This document shows, one piece after another, positions 17,883-25,477 of a DNA stretch of 40,283 nt (the first letter of the stretch is position 1; each line of letters starts with the position of its first letter). The notes below the pieces were generated by a model. It was not told the DNA's origin and searched no databases. It saw only the letters and a list, made by a program, of their open reading frames with translations. Source of the DNA: Clostridiales bacterium (GTDB lineage Bacteria > Bacillota > Clostridia > Oscillospirales > Oscillospiraceae); contig JAAYOP010000035.1 in assembly GCA_012520295.1 (NCBI GenBank), positions 1 to 40,283 on the forward strand. Direction: 5' to 3'. The position numbers were made by a program, and so were the translations under genes.

Positions 17883-17909
17883 AAAAAGCCCGCAGACGCG
17901 GGCTTTTTT
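17883..17909 (+). terminator. Intrinsic terminator after the second SDR gene
   Basis: AAAAAGCCCGC (17883-17893), a 4-nt loop, GCGGGC and TTTTTT (to 17909). Confidence 0.9.
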
Positions 17910-18103
17910 GTTCAAGGACTTTATTTACAATATTCGCTCGTATTTCCTGCAGTGGACTCCGCCGTCCTTTGCGCCGTTTCTGGTTTCCCCAACACGCGCT
18001 AACTCGAGGGCTGCCAATGCCTTCATAAAAACTCTAAACAGCAACAGAATACTGTTGTCAAAAAACTGTAGCGGCGTTGGCATCAAAAATGTGAGGTGAA
18101 AAA

Positions 18104-18790
18104 ATGTATTTTCCGGGTAAAAAAATGAAAGCATTGACCTTCAGCTATGATGACGGTGTGGAACAGGATCGTAGGCTGGTGGAGCTATTTAATAAAAACA
18201 ATCTCAAGTGTACCTTCAATCTGAATTCGGGATTGCAGAGCGGTGCTAGTCACTGGGAATACAACGGTACGGCTATACGGCGTATGAATGTACAAGGGCT
18301 CAAAGAGCTGTATAGAGGTCATGAAATTGCCATACACGGCCTCACACACCCCCGTCTTGAGCAGCAAAGCACGGAAACGATATTAAACGAGATAGTTCAG
18401 GATAAAATAAATCTGGAAAGGATTTTTGATTGTCATATTCGGGGCATGGCTTACCCCAACGGCACATATGACGACAGGGTCATCAAAATACTTAAAGACC
18501 TGAACATAAAATATGCCAGAACAGTTGAGTGTACGGAAGACTTTTACATAGGGCAAAACCTGCTGGAGTTGAAGCCAACCTGCCACCATAACAGCCCAAA
18601 GCTTATGAAGCTTGCTGAGGAATTTGTCAATATGAAGCCAACCAAACCGACGATATTTTATATCTGGGGACACAGCTATGAATTTGATGTAGACAATAAC
18701 TGGGACATGATGGAGAGGTTCTGCGCCTTTGTGAGCAACAGAGACGACATATATTACGGGACAAATTATCAGGTTCTAAGTGTATTTTAG
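18104..18790 (+). CDS. Polysaccharide deacetylase (NodB homology, CE4 family)
   Basis: A 228-residue deacetylase of the NodB/CE4 fold, without a signal peptide. MKALTFSYDDG carries the first catalytic motif with the two Asp residues, HEIAIHGLTHPRL supplies the two metal-binding His residues, and GMAYPNGTYDDR matches the third motif. The C-terminal YIWGHSYEFD carries another conserved His. CE4 enzymes act on chitin, peptidoglycan or acetyl-xylan. An intracellular form near xylan and beta-glucoside genes could deacetylate imported oligosaccharides, but this is inference. The start follows GAGGTG. The preceding 17910-18103 stretch shows no clear promoter. Confidence 0.88.
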   Translation: MYFPGKKMKALTFSYDDGVEQDRRLVELFNKNNLKCTFNLNSGLQSGASHWEYNGTAIRRMNVQGLKELYRGHEIAIHGLTHPRLEQQSTETILNEIVQDKINLERIFDCHIRGMAYPNGTYDDRVIKILKDLNIKYARTVECTEDFYIGQNLLELKPTCHHNSPKLMKLAEEFVNMKPTKPTIFYIWGHSYEFDVDNNWDMMERFCAFVSNRDDIYYGTNYQVLSVF

Positions 18791-18867
18791 TTGCCTTTCT
18801 ATCCTTTTCGTGCCGAAAGCGAATAATGGCGACATTGAGCGGGCTGAATCATGAGTATTATCCCACG

Positions 18868-18915
18868 AAAAAAGCCGGGAAGGCGGTCTGAAATCGGGCC
18901 GCCTTTCCGGGCTTT
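18868..18915. terminator. Bidirectional terminator between CE4 and long GH3 genes
   Basis: AAAAGCC-GGGAAGGCGG pairs with CCGCCTTTCCGGGCTTTT with a single bulge. An A-tract precedes it and a T-tract ends it, serving the convergent genes. Confidence 0.85.
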
Positions 18916-18926
18916 TCCGGGAATTA

Positions 18927-21881
18927 TTAATCAAGCTGTAAAGCTGTAAACCCAGCCGTAACACCGTTTCGGCGCAGTTCCTCTTCATCGGAGGTGGAGC
19001 CTGCAATTACCGTGAAAACGGTGCCGGGCACAACTTTCCACTGCTTTCCATCTGTGTATTTATCCTTATGTTCAACCGGTTTTGCTCCATCGTCGTCATA
19101 ATATTGCAGGTCACGCAGGGTAAGGGTCAATGAAATGGTCTCAGTCTCACCCGGAGCCAGCAGGCGGGTTTTGGCAAACGAGCGCAATTCCTTCAGCGGG
19201 CGCCCCTCCTGTTTATATGTGCTCGCACTGAGATAGAGCTGGACTACCTCCTTGCCGGACATCGATCCGGTATTTGTCACATCTACGGTTGCCGTCAGCG
19301 TTTGATCTTTATCCGATATATTGAAAACATCCTTATCCAATCTCAAATTGCTGAATTTAAACGTTGTGTAGCTCAAACCGTGTCCAAAAGGAAATGCCAC
19401 CTGGGAGCTTTTTCCGAAGGTGTCAAAATAACGGTATCCCACATATACACCCTCATCATAGTAAACGGGATCCGTTCCAAAGGTTTGCCCTTCGTGCCCC
19501 TCGGCAACTACGGCTACGGAGGGGCTGTCATTATAAGCGCATGGAAAGCTCTGAGTCAGCTTGCCGGATGGGTTAACAGCTCCGGAGAGAATATCGGCAA
19601 TGGCATTGGCTCCTTCCGTCCCCGGATTATATACGGTCAAAATGGCGTTCGCCTTTTCACGAAACAGCGTTGTATCCACTGCGGAGCCGCAATTGAGCAG
19701 AACAATAACCTTCTTGCCGGCAGCTCTGAAAACGTCGGCATACGGCAAAAACACCGAGGACTCCCGCAGGCATAAATTAAACTCATCGGCAACCACATCC
19801 TGACCCTCGCCGGAAATACGTGTCATAACAAATACAAACGCTTCCGCTCCCAGCTCAAGGGCCTTTTTCGCGGCGGCGATTGCCCGCTCCGGATCGCAGG
19901 GGATTTGCGCGCCTTCATCCTGTCCAAGGCTCTCCCCGTGGGGGAGATCAGAGGTCCCGGCTATTTCTCCGTCCCGTTTCCAGTCCACAATGGTAAAGCC
20001 ACCGTTTTTTAATCCCTCTCGCAGTGTGGGTGCCCATACAGTGCCTCCGTCACTGTTGAATTTGACCTGAGCGCTGCCCCGACCCTGGGTAACAATATCG
20101 CCCAGGGAAGCCGTGCATCCATACCACCCGGGATTCTCAAGCTCGTCCCACGCAATTTCACTCGTTACAAGGGATATTTTTGTACCTGGCGACAGGGGGA
20201 GCGCTCCGCCTTCATTCTTCAGCAGAACTATTCCCTCGGAGGCAAGACGACGGTTTACCTCTGCGGATTCAAGCTGTAATTTACTGCCTCCAAACTCTGT
20301 AGAGCGCCGGTTGATAATCTCCTGAGTAAGTCCTCCCTCACCGTAGGAGCCGTCTGCCTGCAGCTGTCCGTATGCTCCCCGGTAAGCATGGGATTTTAAA
20401 ACCAGCTCCAGTATGTTTTTCACTGCTACATTCAAAAGCCGCTCACGACGCTCCCGTTCCCCTTCATCAATGGATGGATCTCGGAGCCATGCAAGCACCC
20501 GTGTTGCATCCCGCGTCGGCTCCCCTAAATCCATTTGGGCCTCCAGAGACAAAACCGGGTCATAGTCCGCTCCCCAGTCGGACATAACTGCGCCCCTCCA
20601 TCCCCATAGAGTTCGGAGCGTATCGGTGAGCAGCCATTTATTTGCGTTGGCAAGGGTGCCGTTTACAGCGTTGTAAGCGCACATATAGGTCCATGGGTTT
20701 TCACGGCTGACTATCTCGAAGGCTCGGAGATATATTTCACGCAGTGCGCGCTCGGAAACCACAACATTCCCTTTTCCCCGGAAGTTTTCCTGATCGTTTC
20801 CTGCAAAATGCTTTGGGCAGGTACCTACTCCTCTCGACTGCACGCCGCGCACATAAGCCGCCCCCACAAGACCTGTGACATAGGGATCTTCAGAATAGTA
20901 TTCAAAGTTTCGCCCTCCAAGGGGATTTCGCTGAATATTCAAGCCTGGCGCAAGGATTACGTCTACCGCATAGTGCTTTGCCTCAACGGCAACCCGGGCT
21001 CCAACCTCCTCAATCAGCGGCAAATTCCATGTAGACGCCATACCTGTCGGAGACATCCAAACCGTCGCATTTTTCCGCATGCGGACTCCCGCCGGTCCGT
21101 CAGCCAGCACCAGGCTTGGGATACCGAGACGGGGGATGCCATATGTACCGCCTGCCGGGCCATTGTTGATAAGCACAGTTGGGTCTCCGCCTATACCTCC
21201 CGTGAGTGCGACCTTCTCTTCAATGGTCATCTCATCAATAACCGTCTCTACATCATCAGGCGTAAGCTTGTGAAGCGACTTGTCCGGCACATAGTAAAAA
21301 GTGCCAACGGGGCTTATAAATTCCTCCCCCTCTATTACCGCGTACGACGCAGCTTTTATAACCAGCGCGTTTTTATCATCCGCTCCTTCTGTAGAAATCG
21401 GTTGAGTGTATATTGATTTCAAAATGGGCTCAGAGACTGCCGCAAGTACCTCCGAATCAATTGTATAGGTTCCCGGAGTATATGGTACTATGGCAGTTGA
21501 AACCAGAATTTTTGTGTCCTCCGCCGCCGTCAGCCTGATTTCATCCGGAAAATCCGCCGGAAGATACGCTCCTGACGACATGTCTGAGACTGGGCAGTCG
21601 GGAACAGCGTCAAATTTTCCAATCGCGCTGGTATCATCACCCAGCGTGACAAGAGCCTGCATCCTGTAATAGGGCGGTAAAGATCCTTCATAGGTCGCCG
21701 AAGCTCCAAATGGCGTGTTGGCGGCCCGGGCGGTTTCCCACCGGTCCACAGGCAGGGAGGGATCTGTTGTCAGGCGCACCTCCAGCTTTCCGGAACTGAT
21801 GTTTTCCGCAGTTATCCACGGATGGGTGATAATCAGATTGTTTCCCCAGCGAAGAATAGTGGGGGCAGTTTGCGCACTCAT
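18927..21881 (-). CDS. Beta-glucosidase-like glycoside hydrolase family 3 protein with N-terminal extension
   Basis: A 984-residue GH3 enzyme. Residues about 1-210 form an extra N-terminal region of unknown fold (beginning TILRWGNNLIITHPW) not found in standard GH3 proteins of about 750 residues. The GH3 barrel follows with MTIEEKVALTGG, GIPSLVLADGPAGVR, PGLNIQRNPLGGRNFEYYSEDP, CPKHFAGNDQE and AVMSDWGAD, where the Asp of MSDWG is the expected nucleophile; this is the beta-glucosidase-type pattern. A middle alpha/beta domain and a fibronectin-III-like domain (GKEVVQLYLSAS) follow. No signal peptide is visible, so it probably acts in the cytoplasm on imported beta-glucosides. The start is preceded by AAGGAGGAG. 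It is monocistronic and the repeat at 21921-21983 sits in its leader. Confidence 0.92.
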   Translation of the reverse strand: MSAQTAPTILRWGNNLIITHPWITAENISSGKLEVRLTTDPSLPVDRWETARAANTPFGASATYEGSLPPYYRMQALVTLGDDTSAIGKFDAVPDCPVSDMSSGAYLPADFPDEIRLTAAEDTKILVSTAIVPYTPGTYTIDSEVLAAVSEPILKSIYTQPISTEGADDKNALVIKAASYAVIEGEEFISPVGTFYYVPDKSLHKLTPDDVETVIDEMTIEEKVALTGGIGGDPTVLINNGPAGGTYGIPRLGIPSLVLADGPAGVRMRKNATVWMSPTGMASTWNLPLIEEVGARVAVEAKHYAVDVILAPGLNIQRNPLGGRNFEYYSEDPYVTGLVGAAYVRGVQSRGVGTCPKHFAGNDQENFRGKGNVVVSERALREIYLRAFEIVSRENPWTYMCAYNAVNGTLANANKWLLTDTLRTLWGWRGAVMSDWGADYDPVLSLEAQMDLGEPTRDATRVLAWLRDPSIDEGERERRERLLNVAVKNILELVLKSHAYRGAYGQLQADGSYGEGGLTQEIINRRSTEFGGSKLQLESAEVNRRLASEGIVLLKNEGGALPLSPGTKISLVTSEIAWDELENPGWYGCTASLGDIVTQGRGSAQVKFNSDGGTVWAPTLREGLKNGGFTIVDWKRDGEIAGTSDLPHGESLGQDEGAQIPCDPERAIAAAKKALELGAEAFVFVMTRISGEGQDVVADEFNLCLRESSVFLPYADVFRAAGKKVIVLLNCGSAVDTTLFREKANAILTVYNPGTEGANAIADILSGAVNPSGKLTQSFPCAYNDSPSVAVVAEGHEGQTFGTDPVYYDEGVYVGYRYFDTFGKSSQVAFPFGHGLSYTTFKFSNLRLDKDVFNISDKDQTLTATVDVTNTGSMSGKEVVQLYLSASTYKQEGRPLKELRSFAKTRLLAPGETETISLTLTLRDLQYYDDDGAKPVEHKDKYTDGKQWKVVPGTVFTVIAGSTSDEEELRRNGVTAGFTALQLD

Positions 21882-21920
21882 AGCGGTCTCCTCCTTAGAT
21901 TATTATACATTTTTTCATAT

Positions 21921-21983
21921 CAATGCCTGTTTGTGGCCTGTGTCTGCAAATCCATTCAGGCAGTCAACCAATGTATCTGAAAC
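21921..21983. repeat. Short dispersed repeat (copy B)
   Basis: AATGCCTGTTTG, a shortened middle, then GCAAATCCAT, CAGGCAGTCAA and CCAATGTATCTGAA match the repeat at 33783-33857 in order. TGCCTG and CAGGCA can pair as a hairpin. Compared with that copy, about 16 bp of the middle (including the ATGGATTT arm) is missing. Confidence 0.6.
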
Positions 21984-22007
21984 TGACAAATTGCATTTGC
22001 TCAGCAT

Positions 22008-22035
22008 ACATTATATTACAGCATTTTATTGTCAA
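22008..22035 (-). promoter_or_regulatory. Predicted promoter for the long GH3 gene
   Basis: On the minus strand TTGACA (22035-22030) is followed by a 16-nt spacer and TAATGT (22013-22008), or alternatively by TATAAT (22015-22010) at a short 14-nt spacing. The leader is about 120 nt and contains repeat copy B. Confidence 0.5.
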
Positions 22036-22121
22036 TTTAAAGGTTATAATCCTATCAAATCAAGTATTATATTTTTTGACTGTATAGAATAACTTGACCG
22101 GGAATTTTTTCTGTTCAGATG

Positions 22122-22164
22122 AAAAAATCCGCAAGTGAAGCCTTCCGGCTTCCTTGCGGATTTT
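22122..22164 (-). terminator. Intrinsic terminator after the URO-D family gene
   Basis: AAAATCCGCAA (22124-22134) pairs with TTGCGGATTTT (22154-22164), with an inner GAAGCC/GGCTTC stem. On the minus strand it ends in six T. Confidence 0.9.
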
Positions 22165-22175
22165 AGTACTTGTAT

Positions 22176-23165
22176 TTAGAACATTATTTTGCTCATATTG
22201 TCAATTTCCTTGGAGAGCGCTTCATAAACACCGGGATAATTGCTCATGGGCAGCCCCTGGGATGCGCTGGGTATAAAGTAGAGCTTTCCACATTCTTCAC
22301 AGGCACGCTTTACTTCTCTGGCCACGTCTTCCTGGGTCCAGCCTTCGAAATCTACATCTGCGCTGTTTATGCCGCCCATAAAGGATATCTGTCCTCCGTA
22401 TTTTTTGATGAGCTCAGGAATATTGTTGCCCTTCATAACGCCCTGCCAGATATCGATACCCATTTCAATCATATAGGGAACCAGCGTAGCGGCATATGAG
22501 TCTGAATGGTGCATTATTATTTCTACCCCATTCTCCTTATAATACCCGTATAGCTTTTTGTATGAGGGTAAGAAGAACTCCTCGAACATCTCAGGGGATA
22601 TGAATGTAGATATCTGGGTGCCCCAGTCGTCATGATGGAAAAATGCATCCGGCTTGAGGTATTTACATACCTGCTCGGCGTATCTGAGCTCGAAATCCGT
22701 TATATATTCAATGAGTTCCTTCATAGCCTCCGGCTCTTCATAGAAGGCGACAAGGCAATTTGAGATCTCCATCAGGTAATGGCACTGCTCAAATATACCT
22801 GGAGCATAAAATAGCGTGGCAAAATACTCATTGCGATCTATCTTCTCCATGGCGGCGATACTGCTTTCCCATTCGGAAGCGGGAAAATCGACACGCGGTG
22901 CTTTTACATAGTCCCTCCACCTGGAGATATCCTTGACCACAATATGCTCTGGATCGTGAACGGGAAAAGCGCCAGGCGTTCCCTTAGGCCAGGATCTTGT
23001 AACTCCCCAAGCGTCAACCACAGGTTCCTGGCCGTAAGCGGGCATAGGACTCTGTCTGGTTACCGGCGTATCATACATAATAGCAAATGCCTCGTATTGG
23101 TTGACGAATCGATCGGGATTTCCGCCTCTGATCGTTTCCAAGAGATTTTGTCTTTTTGTCAGCAT
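22176..23165 (-). CDS. Uroporphyrinogen decarboxylase (URO-D) family protein
   Basis: A 329-residue TIM-barrel protein of the URO-D/MtaA superfamily. It shows RQNLLETIRGGNPDRF at the N-terminus, a central FHHDDWGTQISTFISPEMFEEFFLPSYKKL, and QISFMGGINSADV followed by YFIPSASQGLPMSNYPGVYEAL near the end. Such proteins are either true heme-pathway decarboxylases or methyltransferases acting with corrinoid proteins. The surrounding genes are carbohydrate-related and no heme or corrinoid gene is present. The region that carries a His-x-Cys zinc site in MtaA-type methyltransferases reads IIMHHSDSYAA and has no Cys, so the function is open. The frame extends to 23222, but ATG 23165 follows AAAGGAAG and starts at the family N-terminus. 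Confidence 0.85.
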   Translation of the reverse strand: MLTKRQNLLETIRGGNPDRFVNQYEAFAIMYDTPVTRQSPMPAYGQEPVVDAWGVTRSWPKGTPGAFPVHDPEHIVVKDISRWRDYVKAPRVDFPASEWESSIAAMEKIDRNEYFATLFYAPGIFEQCHYLMEISNCLVAFYEEPEAMKELIEYITDFELRYAEQVCKYLKPDAFFHHDDWGTQISTFISPEMFEEFFLPSYKKLYGYYKENGVEIIMHHSDSYAATLVPYMIEMGIDIWQGVMKGNNIPELIKKYGGQISFMGGINSADVDFEGWTQEDVAREVKRACEECGKLYFIPSASQGLPMSNYPGVYEALSKEIDNMSKIMF

Positions 23166-23340
23166 GAATTTCTTCCTTTCATATATGGTTGTTTTCCTTG
23201 ATGCAAGAAAATACTTCTTCAATTAACCGCGTTAGGCATTAATGAGTTTATACAACATAATATCAAAAACATCACTAAAATAAAACTGTTTTTCATTTTT
23301 ATACGAAAAAATGTTGAAAATAATCCGTACATCCGGCTCA

Positions 23341-23369
23341 ATTATACTATTTCCAAATACAGAAGTCCA
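23341..23369 (-). promoter_or_regulatory. Predicted promoter for the URO-D family gene
   Basis: On the minus strand TGGACT (23369-23364), a 17-nt spacer and TATAAT (23346-23341). This would give a leader of about 170 nt across the AT-rich 23166-23340 stretch, in which no clear structure was recognised. Confidence 0.5.
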
Positions 23370-23484
23370 TACACACAAAGGTGCTTTTTTACGGATTTTT
23401 GTTGATTTGCCGGTTAGGGCAGTCAAGTTCCCCGATTTCCCTCAGATTTGTCCATTTTTTGTTATATTTCGGTGTTGCCGCCTA

Positions 23485-24069
23485 TTATCGTTTTGTGCTG
23501 GCTAAGACAAAATATCCTTTTCTTTTATAAATCATATCGTAGTTGTCAAATATTTCCTGAAGCTTTTTTATAGTACTTAAAGCTCCGTGCTTTTTTTGTA
23601 TAACGATATACAACTTCCCGTCGGGCAATAAATGTTCGTGAGACTTTTCGTACATTTCGAATAAGACGGCTTTCCCTGCGTGAATTGGAGGGTTTATTGT
23701 TATCTGGTTAAAGGATTTTTTAATATTTTGAAAACTGTCAGAATGTACTATCTTCGCTTTTACACCATTATCAATGCAATTTCGTTCGGCATATTCAAGG
23801 GCACGTTTATTGACATCAGACATAGTCAACTCAATCCGGTTTATTTTCCCCAGTACTATGCCTATTGGCCCATATCCGCATCCTAAGTCCAGAAGGCTGC
23901 CGGACAGCTTTGGCATACTGTGGATGAGAAGGTTTGAGGCAGGATCCACGTGACCATGTGAAAATAACCCTGAATTACTTGTAAATTTAAACTCTATATT
24001 ATTGAAAAAATAATAGAAGACCTTTTCATCTTCTTTCAGATTGTCGTCATCAATAAAATAATGGCTCAT
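23485..24069 (-). CDS. Class I SAM-dependent methyltransferase, RsmC/YbxB-like
   Basis: A 194-residue methyltransferase of the small RsmC-like type (as B. subtilis YbxB), likely modifying a guanine of rRNA. It starts with MSHYFIDDDN and contains FTSNSGLFSHGHVDPASNLLI, the SAM motif LLDLGCGYGPIGI at about residue 60, a motif II acidic residue in LTMSDVNKRAL, and the catalytic-loop motif INPPIHAGK (NPP). The C-terminal LYIVIQKKHGA also fits. The start ATG follows GGGAG. It is transcribed toward the URO-D gene, but a 319-bp gap with its own promoter separates them. The gene is more AT-rich than its glycosidase neighbours, judged by eye. Confidence 0.88.
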   Translation of the reverse strand: MSHYFIDDDNLKEDEKVFYYFFNNIEFKFTSNSGLFSHGHVDPASNLLIHSMPKLSGSLLDLGCGYGPIGIVLGKINRIELTMSDVNKRALEYAERNCIDNGVKAKIVHSDSFQNIKKSFNQITINPPIHAGKAVLFEMYEKSHEHLLPDGKLYIVIQKKHGALSTIKKLQEIFDNYDMIYKRKGYFVLASTKR

Positions 24070-24183
24070 TTATACTCCCATTGGATAAAATACTTATCCT
24101 TTCAGATTGGCAAGCATGGGATGTCCTGCTTACCGGTTCATTATAAGCACTGTGTAAAATATTGTCAACACAGCACATTAAGA

Positions 24184-24435
24184 TTATTTGTTCATCACAT
24201 CTGATCTGTAATAAATTTTAAACGATTTACCATCCACAGCAAAATACCATGTGTTATCTTCCATGTCGTACACATATGAAAGAATGATTTCCATCCCGGG
24301 CAACACATATTCTTCTCCGGTATTCACATCATTCCCTTGGAGACATATACCTTTTACTTTTTCAATTATACAGCATTTGCCAGGCAAGGCATTGAGTGAT
24401 ATCGCAGACTTGCAGCTGTGACATCGCATTCCCAT
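24184..24435 (-). CDS. Small hypothetical protein with an N-terminal CxxC
   Basis: An 83-residue frame starting MGMRCHSCKSAISL, so a CxxC pair at residues 5-8, with a further pair of adjacent cysteines and CLQ about 15-25 residues later that could complete a small metal site. The rest reads as a plausible beta-rich domain (EYVLPGMEIILSYVYDMEDNTWYFAVDGKSFKIYY). No family is recognised. The SD is poor (AAGGA about 12 nt from the ATG), so the start is uncertain. It lies next to the decayed tRNA copy and another small zinc-ribbon gene, a patch that looks accessory. Confidence 0.45.
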   Translation of the reverse strand: MGMRCHSCKSAISLNALPGKCCIIEKVKGICLQGNDVNTGEEYVLPGMEIILSYVYDMEDNTWYFAVDGKSFKIYYRSDVMNK

Positions 24436-24477
24436 CTGCAGACATCATCCTTCACTGAAGGCGCACCTTATTAAAAA

Positions 24478-24520
24478 AGATTCGAACTTCGAGACGCTTT
24501 TGACGTCTACACGATTTTCA
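24478..24520 (-). pseudogene. Partial, decayed copy of tRNA-Ser(GGA)
   Basis: The segment matches the inner part of the intact tRNA-Ser gene at 25189-25281 in the same orientation. A run of 29 bases is identical (24489-24517 against 25215-25243), with one deleted base just before it and the T-arm sequence GATTCGAA retained. The 3' acceptor strand and CCA are absent, and the 5' half is too diverged to trust. On the minus strand the long variable-arm hairpin (AGACG/CGTCT) is followed by a T6 run, so it might also end transcription. Confidence 0.8.
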
Positions 24521-24730
24521 AAAAGGCGATGCACTTGATAGTTGTTTTTAATTGTTTTTTATCACTTCATTTTTTATAAAACATAATCAATACTCTTTTA
24601 CCTGTGTTTTTTAATATAGATTGGTAATATTCATAGATTATTTATCATTTTGCCGTCAAGTTGGAGCTATAATCTGTATTCCTAATAGAATTCATATTCG
24701 GTTGTTTCTGGAGGTTCACTTATTAGATAG

Positions 24731-24978
24731 CTAATCGGTGGTATATGTGTATGTAATCCTCCCTATTTCCCTTTCCCCGCTAGGGTCAGACACAACCACC
24801 GTAACCTTATACCTAATAACTCCCGTGGCATACAAGAGGTAATAAAAAAGAAAAATGCCTAAGATTGTCGCAATAACTATACTTGCAACACTTCTTTGTT
24901 TTTTGCCACATAGCTGCAATGAGGGCAAGGGGCGGTCAAGCTCTTAATTGGATGATGACACCTACCACATAAGTCCAT
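24731..24978 (-). CDS. Zinc-ribbon plus transmembrane small protein, split by a -1 frameshift at A_AAA_AAC
   Basis: From ATG 24978, behind a near-perfect SD (AAAGGAGG at 24993-24986), the first frame encodes a zinc ribbon (CGRCHHPIKS..APCPHC) and stops after 33 codons at 24877. The -1 frame continues as a transmembrane helix (SIVIATILGIFLFYYLLYA) and an extracytoplasmic tail rich in Val/Thr, ending at 24731. The two frames meet at GC-AAAAAA-C (24904-24898), which in the first frame is exactly the slippery heptamer A AAA AAC. A -1 slip would give one 82-residue zinc-ribbon/membrane protein, a common domain pairing. Alternatively the A6 run was A7 and this is a mutation or sequencing error. A reading that begins at TTG 24928 in the second frame lacks an SD. 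Confidence 0.55.
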
Positions 24979-24998
24979 ATCATCCCCTCCTTTACCTA

Positions 24999-25027
24999 AA
25001 TATATCATTATCGGTCAACACTTACAA
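24999..25027 (-). promoter_or_regulatory. Predicted promoter for the zinc-ribbon gene
   Basis: On the minus strand TTGTAA (25027-25022), a 17-nt spacer and TATATT (25004-24999) with TGA upstream of the -10. The transcript would start almost at the SD, so the true start may differ slightly. Confidence 0.45.
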
Positions 25028-25148
25028 GGAGTGAGCTAATGATACTTAAAAGAGACGGCATAGATTATTCAATTCATCAAGTTCTACTAAAAATATATCA
25101 CAACCTTTAAAACAAATCATTTCCGTTATTATGCATTTTTTCAGACTG

Positions 25149-25180
25149 AAAAAAAGGTTTTCGGAAAAATCCCGAAAACC
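25149..25180 (-). terminator. Intrinsic terminator after tRNA-Ser
   Basis: On the minus strand GGTTTTCGG (25180-25172) pairs with CCGAAAACC (25164-25156), followed by a run of seven T. Confidence 0.9.
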
Positions 25181-25188
25181 CTTTGTTT

Positions 25189-25281
25189 TGGCGGAGATGG
25201 AGAGATTCGAACTCTCGAGACGCTTTTGACGTCTACACGATTTCCAATCGTGCGCCCTCGACCAGACTAGGCGACATCTCC
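25189..25281 (-). tRNA. tRNA-Ser (anticodon GGA)
   Basis: A 93-nt tRNA with the acceptor stem GGAGATG/CATCTCC, discriminator G and an encoded CCA. The D-arm region contains CCTAGTCTGGTCGAGG. The anticodon stem-loop CGATT-GGAAATCG gives anticodon GGA (reads UCC/UCU). A long variable arm (AGACG/CGTCT) typical of tRNA-Ser precedes the T-arm GAGAGTTCGAATCTCTC. It has its own promoter and terminator. Confidence 0.97.
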
Positions 25282-25318
25282 AAATAATAAGCTTTTTTGT
25301 CTTTCCATAAGCTTTGTA

Positions 25319-25347
25319 ATTATAATTTATATTCATTTCAAAGTCAA
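25319..25347 (-). promoter_or_regulatory. Promoter for tRNA-Ser
   Basis: On the minus strand TTGACT (25347-25342), a 17-nt spacer and TATAAT (25324-25319), 38 bp before the mature 5' end. Confidence 0.8.
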
Positions 25348-25477
25348 TACCCTATATATGGGCGATTGTGGGCTGGATGGTCTCTGGCATATAATTCGGC
25401 ACAGCATATATAAAGCATAATGCCAGCATTTTATTACGCAATAATTAGCCGTGCTCTCGTCTTCCGGCAACGGCTTC

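Noticed and set aside
16935-17915. A 326-codon minus-strand frame opposite the second SDR gene
   Set aside because: It mirrors a well-supported SDR with clear motifs, promoter, SD and terminator; the antisense translation shows no family pattern.
23220-23250. A possible fifth copy of the dispersed repeat (ATTAATGCCT on the minus strand)
   Set aside because: Only ten bases match one terminus and neither the second terminus nor the internal blocks are present.
24540-24730. Search for another gene in the AT-rich stretch
   Set aside because: All frames contain frequent stops on both strands and no SD-supported ORF was seen.
25039-25110. A 23-codon plus-strand ORF with AAGGAG upstream (MILKRDGIDY...)
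   Set aside because: It is very short and sits over the control region of the zinc-ribbon gene. It could be a remnant of an inserted element, but nothing besides the SD supports it.
25046-25336. A 96-codon minus-strand frame covering the tRNA-Ser region
   Set aside because: It runs straight through the intact tRNA gene and its terminator; it has no SD and no recognisable protein features.
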